From the NCBI GenBank assembly GCA_015163845.1, contig JAAOII010000080.1, forward strand, positions 1 through 5,884: a DNA stretch of 5,884 nt, given 5' to 3'. Within the stretch, counting starts at the first letter, position 1, and each line of letters begins with the position of its first letter. Below the pieces are notes generated by a model, which saw only the letters and a program-made list of their open reading frames with translations, ran no database searches and had not been told where the DNA came from. The DNA is from Candidatus Portiera sp. Its GTDB lineage: Bacteria > Pseudomonadota > Gammaproteobacteria > CBDBNL01 > JAAOII01. The position numbers and the translations under genes were made by a program. This document shows, piece by piece, positions 1 through 5,381 of this stretch.

Positions 1-1299
1 ACTGACATATATACTAAATATTATCAGCAATTAATTGATGCCAAGGTAGCATATAAATGCTTTTGTAGTGATGCGAGTTTGAAGATGGTGCGTAAGCGGC
101 AACTTGCCAATGGTGAGCCGCCCAGATATAGTGGCACTTGTCGTTCTCTGAGCCAAGAAGAAATACTTAGTAAAGAAGCGGCAGGTGAAGAGGCGGTGCT
201 CAGGTTCAAGGTGGATCCAGCCGCTGAGATAAAATTCACCGACAAGGTTAAGGGAGAGCAGAAGTTTCTTGGCAAGAATATAGGAGATTTTGTTATTCGT
301 AAGAGTGGTGGAGATGCATCTTTTATGTTTGCCAATGCAGTGGATGATGCCTTGATGGGTGTGGACTTAGTAGTGCGGGGCGACGATCATCTCTCCAATA
401 CTGCTTATCAGCTAATGATACTCCAACAACTGAATTTGCCTTTGCCAGAATATGCCCACATATCTTTGATAACTGGTAGTGATGGGGCTCCTCTGTCTAA
501 AAGAAATGGTAGTGCCAGCATTCGCGATTTACTAATTGATTTCAGTAAAATTCGCCGAGAAGATCTTATTACAGTTGATGGAAGTAACGCTCTAACAGAT
601 AAAATTAATGGAGGACTTCATAAAAGTTGTTTTCCTATTGCAATCCTTAATGCTTTAGCTCGTCTTGGTTGTGCTTATGAGTCGGAAGAATTAATGGATA
701 TGCCAGGACTTGCAACTGCTTTTGATCCAGACAAACTATCTCGTTCCCCAGCTCGCTATGATAGACAACAACTTAAACATTGGCAAGCCCTTGCTATGCA
801 TGATGTAAGTAAAGAAGTTGTTGCTGGAGGAAAGTTAGCTGACTATGCTGATGACTTACTTAAGTATGTAGAGTTCATTATAGTTTCAGATGGGCGAGAT
901 GGGGTAGATGCAACTCAGTTTGTTAGAACATTTAAGGACAATGTTTACTGTCTTAAGGACCTTAGAGATTGGGCACTACTTCTATATACAGCTAATATTA
1001 ATCAAGGAAAAATTATGGGTGCTGAAGAGACAGATAAAAAATTCTATGAAGATTTTGCTGAAATAATAAAGAATAGCCCAGATGGGTCTATAGACGAATT
1101 GCGGGACTCTTGGAAAGACATTACTAAGGAGTTACAAGAGAAAACTGGCAGAAAGGGAAAACAACTATTTTTGCCTTTAAGAATAGCATTGACAGGAATA
1201 ACTTATGGTCCTCCATTAGATGAGTTCTATGCTCTGATTGGTAAAGAAGATGCAAGTTATCGTTTAAATGGTATGGCAAAAATAACAATATCTACTTAA
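1..1299 (+). CDS. gltX: Glutamyl-tRNA synthetase (glutamate--tRNA ligase), 5' end cut off by the window
   Basis: This is a cytoplasmic class I aminoacyl-tRNA synthetase that charges tRNA(Glu) with glutamate using ATP. The frame is open from base 1 and ends at TAA 1297-1299, giving 432 codons. By comparison with E. coli GltX, roughly 80-85 N-terminal residues, including the HIGH motif, lie upstream. Numbering from the first codon, C20-x-C22-x24-C47 matches the spacing of the E. coli zinc site, but the fourth position (His in E. coli) is Ser49. GDDHLSNT follows, then the ATP-binding loop PLSKR (K167), and a complete anticodon-binding part ending in TGRKGKQLFLPLRIALTG. The overall pattern resembles the gammaproteobacterial GluRS2 type. 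About 28 extra residues sit between SIRDL (codons 174-178) and FPIAILNAL (from codon 211), where GC content also falls. A TTG at 79 is internal and is not a start. Family assignment is firm; the subtype is from memory. Confidence 0.95.
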   Translation, partial: TDIYTKYYQQLIDAKVAYKCFCSDASLKMVRKRQLANGEPPRYSGTCRSLSQEEILSKEAAGEEAVLRFKVDPAAEIKFTDKVKGEQKFLGKNIGDFVIRKSGGDASFMFANAVDDALMGVDLVVRGDDHLSNTAYQLMILQQLNLPLPEYAHISLITGSDGAPLSKRNGSASIRDLLIDFSKIRREDLITVDGSNALTDKINGGLHKSCFPIAILNALARLGCAYESEELMDMPGLATAFDPDKLSRSPARYDRQQLKHWQALAMHDVSKEVVAGGKLADYADDLLKYVEFIIVSDGRDGVDATQFVRTFKDNVYCLKDLRDWALLLYTANINQGKIMGAEETDKKFYEDFAEIIKNSPDGSIDELRDSWKDITKELQEKTGRKGKQLFLPLRIALTGITYGPPLDEFYALIGKEDASYRLNGMAKITIST

Positions 1300-1335
1300 G
1301 CACCTATTCAATATGTATGTCCTATAAATACCTTA

Positions 1336-1341
1336 TATAAT
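1336..1341 (+). promoter_or_regulatory. Possible -10 box in the gltX-thrC gap
   Basis: A perfect TATAAT lies in the 85-bp gap between gltX and thrC, the longest gap in the left half of the window. No good TTGACA-like -35 stands 16-18 bp upstream. A second, weaker hexamer, TACAAT, lies at 1369-1374, closer to the thrC start. A short palindrome, AACAT-A-ATGTT (1345-1355), sits just downstream of the first hexamer where an operator could be. In AT-rich DNA such hexamers arise by chance, so this is only a suggestion that thrC has its own promoter. Confidence 0.3.
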
Positions 1342-1384
1342 AGCAACATAATGTTATCAATTTGCAATTACAATAACTGCCAAT

Positions 1385-2455
1385 ATGTCTAAACCAGGTC
1401 TCGGAATCTTAGAAAAGTTCTCTGCTCATCTTGATTTTATCAAGAAGGATACTCGTATTATTTCTCTCAATGAAGGAGACACGCCACTAATTAAACTGGA
1501 TAATCTAAGTAATAAACTCAAAACCAATCTAGAGATCTATGCCAAGTTTGAAGGCCTCAATCCTACTGGTTCTTTCAAGGATCGGGGAATGACTGCAGCT
1601 GTTACTCAAGCAGTGCAGGAAGGTGCCACCTCCATAATTTGTGCTTCTACTGGCAATACCTCGGCATCCGCAGCTGCTTATGCAGCAAGAGCTGGCATTC
1701 GTGCTTATGTGCTGATACCTGAGGGCAAGATTGCTGCTGGCAAATTGGCACAGGCGATTGTATATGGTGCTAAACTCATTCAGATAAGAGGCAACTTTGA
1801 TGATGCTATGAGTATGGTCAAACAAATTGCAGATACTATGCCTATAACCTTAGTTAATTCAGTCAACCCCTATAGATTGCAGGGGCAGAAAACCGCTGCT
1901 TTTGAGCTAGTGGAGGAACTTGGAGGCAGCCCTGATTATCATTGTCTGCCAGTTGGTAATGCTGGCAATATTAGCGCCTATTGGATGGGCTATACAGAAT
2001 ATCTTGCTCTAGGCAAGTCAGAGAAGACGCCAATAATGTGTGGCTATCAAGCGAGTGGTGCGGCTCCTTTCCTCAAAGGTGAGCCGATTAAGGATCCTGA
2101 AACCTTGGCAACGGCAATCCGCATAGGCAATCCGCAGTCGTGGGATTTGGCAGTAAAGGCTATCAAGGAATCTAACGGTCACTTCAAAGCACATAGTGAT
2201 GAGAAGATCATCCAAGCCCAACAGCTACTTGCTAGCACTGAGGGCATATTCTGCGAGCCAGCATCAGCAATATCCATTGCTGGGCTAATCCAAGATATTC
2301 AAGAAGGATTTATCAAAAGTGGCAGTAGGGTGGTCTGCACTTTAACTGGTAATGGTCTCAAAGACACAGATACTGCTACTAAGTTTATAGAGCTAGAGCC
2401 GTTGCTCATCAATGCCGACATTAAAGAATTGGCACAAGCACTCTCAAATATTTAA
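1385..2455 (+). CDS. thrC: Threonine synthase
   Basis: This cytoplasmic pyridoxal-phosphate enzyme converts O-phospho-L-homoserine to L-threonine and phosphate, the last step of threonine synthesis. The 356-residue length suits the short bacterial form. Residues NEGDTPLI (29-36) match the N-terminal family signature. The PLP Schiff-base lysine is K65 in GLNPTGSFKDRGM, and STGNTSAS (88-95) is the conserved substrate and cofactor loop. PVGNAGN (189-195) is the phosphate-cradling glycine loop, and LTGNGLKD (320-327) is the C-terminal signature. The ATG at 1385 gives the usual N-terminus (GLGILEKFSAHL, compare YRGLIERYRDRLP in relatives). No Shine-Dalgarno sequence precedes it. It lies 85 bp after gltX and 25 bp before trpS. 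No thrA, thrB or leader peptide is visible, so it is not part of a thr operon here. Confidence 0.96.
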   Translation: MSKPGLGILEKFSAHLDFIKKDTRIISLNEGDTPLIKLDNLSNKLKTNLEIYAKFEGLNPTGSFKDRGMTAAVTQAVQEGATSIICASTGNTSASAAAYAARAGIRAYVLIPEGKIAAGKLAQAIVYGAKLIQIRGNFDDAMSMVKQIADTMPITLVNSVNPYRLQGQKTAAFELVEELGGSPDYHCLPVGNAGNISAYWMGYTEYLALGKSEKTPIMCGYQASGAAPFLKGEPIKDPETLATAIRIGNPQSWDLAVKAIKESNGHFKAHSDEKIIQAQQLLASTEGIFCEPASAISIAGLIQDIQEGFIKSGSRVVCTLTGNGLKDTDTATKFIELEPLLINADIKELAQALSNI

Positions 2456-2480
2456 ACATACTTATATACACTTAAATATA

Positions 2481-3707
2481 ATGGAAGGCAACACTAGTAA
2501 ATCCACCTATCTACCTGAAACCCGAGTTATCTCTGGCATGCGTGCCAGTGGTAAATTACATCTTGGCCACTACTTTGGTGCTTTGCAGAATTGGGTGAAA
2601 TTACAGAAGGACCATCAGTGTTTTTATTTTGTGGCTAACTGGCATGGGCTGACTACTCACTATCAATCACCAGAAGTGGTGGAGGAGAGTTGTATGGATA
2701 TGTTGATTGACTGGCTGGCAGCTGGCGTAGACCCACAAAAGTCAGTGATATTTATTCAATCTCAAATACCCCAACATGCAGAATTGCATCTTCTGCTATC
2801 AATGATTACTCCACTTTCTTGGCTGGAGAGAACGCCCAGTTACAAAGATCAACGTGAACAGATCAAGGATAAGGACTTGTCAACCTATGGCTTCCTTGGT
2901 TATCCCTTGCTGCAGAGTGCAGACATACTAATGTATCGTTCTACTTGGGTGCCTGTGGGTGAGGACCAAGCCGCTCATATTGAAATAACTCGCGAGATAG
3001 CTCGCCGCTTTAACCATATCTATGGTAATGACGATAAGACGAAACAACGGTTGGATCAATTACTAAAAAGTATGTCTGGGGAGGAACAGAAAATATTCCA
3101 AGCTAAGAGACGTTCTTACTTGGAGCAGGGTGATAAGAGTGGCTATGCAGACGCCAGAGAGATTTTATTAAACGGTAACTATGATCCAGAGGATTTACTA
3201 ATTTTACTTGGTTATTTGGATGCTACTGGCAAGGTTATTTTGCCCTTACCTCAGGCATTAATTGGCGAGTTTGCTAAGATGCCCGGCACTGATGGGCGTA
3301 AGATGTCTAAGTCCTATGGCAACACTATATTATTGCGCGATAGTGAGGATGAGATTAGCAAGAAGATAAAGGTGATGCCAACAGACCCGGCTAGGGTGAG
3401 GAGGAATGATAAGGGTAATCCAGAGAAATGTCCTGTTTGGGAATGGCACAAGATTTATTCGGATGATGACACTCGCAAGTGGGTGGATGAGGGATGTCGT
3501 TCTGCTGGCATAGGTTGTTTGGATTGTAAAAAACGTCTAAGTGATAGAGTGTGTGCCGAGCAAAAGCCATTCCTACAACGTGCTACCGTCTATCAAGATG
3601 ATAAAGCCCAGCTGATTAATGTCTTGGAAGATGGACGTGCTAAAGCAACAGAGGAAGCAGAACAAACCTTGAAACAAGTCCGTGCCCTAATGGGCGTTGG
3701 CATCTAA
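2481..3707 (+). CDS. trpS: Tryptophanyl-tRNA synthetase, long form with a candidate Fe-S cysteine cluster
   Basis: This class I synthetase charges tRNA(Trp) with tryptophan in the cytoplasm. The predicted protein has 408 residues. Its N-terminus carries SGMRASGKLHLGHYFGAL, with the HIGH-type motif HLGH at 27-30. Next come the TrpRS signatures GYPLLQSADILMY and VPVGEDQAAHIE, an inserted helical stretch (about residues 190-260), and the KMSKS loop at 274-278. The C-terminal part holds four cysteines, C317-x21-C339-x6-C346-x2-C349. This closely matches the C-x22-C-x6-C-x2-C ligands of the [4Fe-4S] cluster in Thermotoga maritima TrpRS. Its wording (CPVWEWHKIYS, GCRSAGIGCLDCK) is what I remember from gammaproteobacterial TrpRS. 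The start at 2481 was chosen because an in-frame ATG at 2412 would add 23 non-conserved residues and overlap thrC by 44 bp. No Shine-Dalgarno sequence is seen. Confidence 0.95.
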   Translation: MEGNTSKSTYLPETRVISGMRASGKLHLGHYFGALQNWVKLQKDHQCFYFVANWHGLTTHYQSPEVVEESCMDMLIDWLAAGVDPQKSVIFIQSQIPQHAELHLLLSMITPLSWLERTPSYKDQREQIKDKDLSTYGFLGYPLLQSADILMYRSTWVPVGEDQAAHIEITREIARRFNHIYGNDDKTKQRLDQLLKSMSGEEQKIFQAKRRSYLEQGDKSGYADAREILLNGNYDPEDLLILLGYLDATGKVILPLPQALIGEFAKMPGTDGRKMSKSYGNTILLRDSEDEISKKIKVMPTDPARVRRNDKGNPEKCPVWEWHKIYSDDDTRKWVDEGCRSAGIGCLDCKKRLSDRVCAEQKPFLQRATVYQDDKAQLINVLEDGRAKATEEAEQTLKQVRALMGVGI

Positions 3708-3716
3708 CATATAACC

Positions 3717-3722
3717 TATAAT
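3717..3722 (+). promoter_or_regulatory. Possible -10 box directly before the methyltransferase gene
   Basis: A perfect TATAAT ends 7 bp before the ATG at 3730 in the 22-bp trpS-methyltransferase gap. A TTGGCA (3697-3702) inside the end of trpS matches five of six -35 bases, but the spacer is only 14 bp, shorter than the usual 16-18. If this hexamer is used, transcription would begin at or within a base or two of the start codon, giving a leaderless message. This is inferred from spacing alone. Confidence 0.35.
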
Positions 3723-3729
3723 AAACTAT

Positions 3730-4818
3730 ATGCCTAGCAAAAACAAGCTTCTGTCAGTGGCTGAAGTTATAGATCAACCCCCAATTATTAAATCTAGTGA
3801 TATCGGTGCTCAGAAAAAATCAGTTATTAAGCAAATTGCAAGTAATAATCGGACTATTAAATTAAGCCCATCCGACATCAAGGAACTAAAAAATAAATCA
3901 ATACATTTAAGCGGGCCGCTTGAAATTGAGGCACTAAAGAATCAAATTATTCATCAAGATATGCATCAAGTTTTAGATTTTTTACCAGATAGCTTTATTG
4001 ATGTTGCTTTTCTTGATCCACCATATAATCTGAGTAAACAATTCAATGGTAATTCCTTCAAGGAAATGACCTCCAGTGACTACGAAATATGGATGGAATC
4101 ATGGCTATCTAAAATGATTAGATTGTTAAAGCCAGAAGCATCCATATATATCTGTGGCGACTGGCGATCTTCAGCTGCTATATATAATACAGCAAAAAAA
4201 TATTTCCATATCCATAACCGCATAACCTTTGAAAGAGAGAAGGGGCGAGGAGCAAAAACAAACTGGAAAAATTGTTCGGAAGATATCTGGTTCTGCACTT
4301 TATCAAAAAAATATTACTTTGATGTTGATGCAGTTAAGATGAAACGTAAAGTATTAGCTCCATATAGAGATAATAGTGGTCGCCCAAAAGATTGGCAGGA
4401 TAATGGTGATGATAAATATCGCACGACTTATCCTTCAAATTTATGGACAGACCTGACCATTCCATTTTGGTCTATGACAGAAAATACGGATCATCCTACT
4501 CAAAAGCCAGAGAAACTATTAGCAAAAATTATTTTAGCTAGTTCTCGCCCTGGAGATTTAATATTTGATCCTTTCCTTGGAGCTGGAACTAGTGCAGTAA
4601 CCGCTCAGAAATTAAGCCGACAGTTTGTAGGCATAGAAATAGATGAGTTGTATTGCTGCTTGGCACATAAGCGCCTTAAAATGGCTCAAGATGATAGTCA
4701 GATACAAGGATATGAAGATGGATTATTCTGGGAGAGAAACTCTGGTCAAAATCATACAAAAAAACACAAGCGTAAAATTAATCTAGAAAAAGATAATGCA
4801 CTTAGAGTCCAATCCTAA
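3730..4818 (+). CDS. Site-specific DNA methyltransferase, beta class, probably N6-adenine
   Basis: This enzyme transfers a methyl group from S-adenosylmethionine to a base in a specific DNA site. Residues 1-74 are a polar N-terminal stretch I do not recognise. The catalytic motif IV, DPPYNL, is at 96-101. A long central region likely carries target recognition (about 160-250, with EREKGRGAKTNWKN and YPSNLWTDLTIPFWSM). Then come DHPTQKPEKL (254-263) and the SAM-binding motif I, FDPFLGAGTS (279-288). The order IV, recognition region, I defines the beta class, and DPPY favours N6-adenine over N4-cytosine. The core ends near GYEDGLFWERN. A lysine-rich tail (HTKKHKRK and following) extends past it and overlaps the next ORF by 23 bp. 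Sampled lines give about 27-33% GC against about 45% in trpS, which suggests transfer. No Shine-Dalgarno sequence is seen. The recognition site cannot be read from the sequence. Confidence 0.92.
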   Translation: MPSKNKLLSVAEVIDQPPIIKSSDIGAQKKSVIKQIASNNRTIKLSPSDIKELKNKSIHLSGPLEIEALKNQIIHQDMHQVLDFLPDSFIDVAFLDPPYNLSKQFNGNSFKEMTSSDYEIWMESWLSKMIRLLKPEASIYICGDWRSSAAIYNTAKKYFHIHNRITFEREKGRGAKTNWKNCSEDIWFCTLSKKYYFDVDAVKMKRKVLAPYRDNSGRPKDWQDNGDDKYRTTYPSNLWTDLTIPFWSMTENTDHPTQKPEKLLAKIILASSRPGDLIFDPFLGAGTSAVTAQKLSRQFVGIEIDELYCCLAHKRLKMAQDDSQIQGYEDGLFWERNSGQNHTKKHKRKINLEKDNALRVQS

Positions 4819-5107
4819 AGGATATAATATAGATAAATTGTTAGAGTTCCTTATGGAGCCCAAGTCGGTATTTATGTTTTACTTCATAGGTATCTCTGAT
4901 AAGAAAGATATTAAGCAAGCATTGATATCCATGTTTCAGAGGAGCTTAATGAAGAGTAGCAGAATATCCCCCCACTGGTCAGGAAAAACGGCAAGAGGAA
5001 CTATTCAGTTAAATGGAGAAAAAGTGAAACGTTTAGTAATATCCCCTGACAATCAAATCAATGATAAGGAGTCGCGTGAATTTATGGCACGACTCATTGA
5101 TTTATGA
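4796..5107 (+). CDS. Small ORF, possible C-terminal remnant of a restriction endonuclease
   Basis: This 103-codon ORF begins inside the end of the methyltransferase gene in another frame, with an in-frame TAG just upstream at 4784, so it cannot extend further. From about residue 20 it reads EPKSVFMFYFIGI, then FQRSLMKSSRISPHWSGKTARGTIQLNG, and finishes in a charged helix. From memory, the HWSGKTARGTIQ segment resembles the C-terminal part of some type II restriction endonucleases (HWAGRxSRGVTQF-like). If so, the N-terminal catalytic part is missing. Its position right after a methyltransferase fits a degraded partner nuclease, and its AT content matches that gene. No signal peptide or membrane segment is evident; the hydrophobic run VFMFYFIGI is too short. 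An internal ATG at 4853 is an alternative start. It could instead be an intact small protein of unknown function. Confidence 0.5.
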   Translation: MHLESNPKGYNIDKLLEFLMEPKSVFMFYFIGISDKKDIKQALISMFQRSLMKSSRISPHWSGKTARGTIQLNGEKVKRLVISPDNQINDKESREFMARLIDL

Positions 5108-5127
5108 ATGTTCTATAGTTAGATAAG

Positions 5128-5217
5128 AAATTATAGATGGAAGATGGAAGATAAGATACGTTGCGATTGGTGGCCTAATATTTGCCTACCCCCTTATATA
5201 AGTATAAGAAGTATAAA
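5128..5217 (+). repeat. Tandem repeat copy 1 (decayed duplicate of the tag 5' end)
   Basis: This copy opens with AAATTATAGATG, followed by two GATGGAA heptamers (5136-5149), then a 53-bp core at 5150-5202 that differs from copy 2 at one position (5159). The core contains GTTGCGATTGG, the segment coding for C-D-W in tag, and ends in the palindrome CTTATATAAG (5193-5202). Relative to copy 3, the middle carries a net 8-bp gain that puts the downstream part out of the tag frame. A further 6-bp duplication (TATAAG) follows the palindrome. The ATG at 5144 would give a 28-codon peptide. Confidence 0.85.
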
Positions 5218-5314
5218 AAATTATAGATGAAAGATGAAAGATGAAAGATGAAAGATAAGATAGGTTGCGATTGGTGGCCTAATATTTGCCTACCCCCTTA
5301 TATAAGAAGTATAA
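5218..5314 (+). repeat. Tandem repeat copy 2 (decayed duplicate of the tag 5' end)
   Basis: This copy starts with the same AAATTATAGATG as copy 1, then four perfect GATGAAA heptamers (5226-5253) and a 53-bp core (5254-5306) differing from copy 1 by one base. It has the same 8-bp net gain relative to copy 3 and ends CTTATATAAGAAGTAT. The ATG at 5248 opens a 26-codon peptide that starts M-K-D-K-I-G-C-D-W like Tag, then loses the Tag frame and stops. Confidence 0.85.
5226..5253 (+). repeat. Heptamer microsatellite, four GATGAAA units
   Basis: Four perfect 7-bp units stand at the head of repeat copy 2. Copy 1 has two variant units (GATGGAA, 5136-5149), and copy 3 has one full unit plus a 6-bp partial (5318-5330). 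Unit number therefore differs between copies, as expected from replication slippage. Each unit contains an ATG, and neighbouring ATGs are in different frames because 7 is not a multiple of 3. Confidence 0.85.
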
Positions 5315-5315
5315 A
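5310..5315 (+). promoter_or_regulatory. Possible -10 box before tag
   Basis: TATAAA ends 9 bp before the tag start codon. The same GTATAAAAAA context also occurs after the core of copy 1 (5211-5220), so the duplication carried this candidate upstream as well. No convincing -35 was found. The hexamer is short and the region AT-rich, so this is weak. Confidence 0.2.
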
Positions 5316-5381
5316 AAATGAAAGATGAAAGATAAGCTACGTTGCGATTGGTGCATAACTACCCCCTTATATAAGAAGTAT
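5315..5381 (+). repeat. Tandem repeat copy 3, which is the start of the tag gene
   Basis: This copy holds a partial and a full GATGAAA heptamer, then a 45-bp core (5331-5375) and GAAGTAT (5375-5381). After that, tag continues with sequence absent from the other copies. The core is 8 bp shorter than in copies 1 and 2 and keeps the Tag frame through C7, W9, P14-L15-Y16 and Y19. The spacing from C7 to H20 equals that from C4 to H17 in E. coli Tag, so this is the likely ancestral form. Confidence 0.85.

Larger units (their letters stand above)
5108..5324. other. Non-coding stretch between the small ORF and tag, filled by repeats
   Basis: Apart from about 20 bp after the small ORF, this 217-bp stretch consists of two full repeat copies and the head of a third. 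Its only ORFs are two short peptides of 28 and 26 codons (from ATG 5144 and ATG 5248), which are out-of-frame versions of the tag N-terminus. No GC-rich hairpin with a T-run was found, so no terminator is claimed. Confidence 0.7.

Noticed and set aside
24..335. Minus-strand ORF of 103 codons opposite gltX
   Set aside because: It lies wholly within the well-conserved gltX frame, resembles no known protein and has no start context; it is a shadow.
1345..1355. Palindrome AACAT-A-ATGTT as an operator
   Set aside because: It is only 5 bp per arm in AT-rich DNA and unrepeated elsewhere in the window, so too weak to list as a site.
1529..1825. Minus-strand ORF of 98 codons opposite thrC
   Set aside because: The plus strand here encodes the PLP lysine region of threonine synthase; the reverse frame is a by-product.
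2018..2221. Minus-strand ORF of 67 codons opposite thrC
   Set aside because: It is contained in the conserved thrC frame with no independent support.
2412..2480. Upstream in-frame start for trpS at 2412
   Set aside because: It would add 23 unconserved residues and overlap thrC by 44 bp; the start at 2481 gives the normal short N-terminus before SGMRASGKLHLGH.
2456..2480. Rho-independent terminator after thrC
   Set aside because: The 25-bp gap has no GC stem or T-run; the same holds for the gaps at 1300-1384 and 3708-3729.
4080..4298. Minus-strand ORF of 72 codons opposite the methyltransferase
   Set aside because: It is antisense to the conserved methyltransferase core; no family features.
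5108..5324. Insertion sequence or transposon end
   Set aside because: No transposase, terminal inverted repeats or target duplication is visible; the repeats are explained as duplicates of the tag 5' end.
5128..5381. CRISPR array
   Set aside because: There are only three copies, joined directly without unique spacers, and the last is coding sequence of tag.
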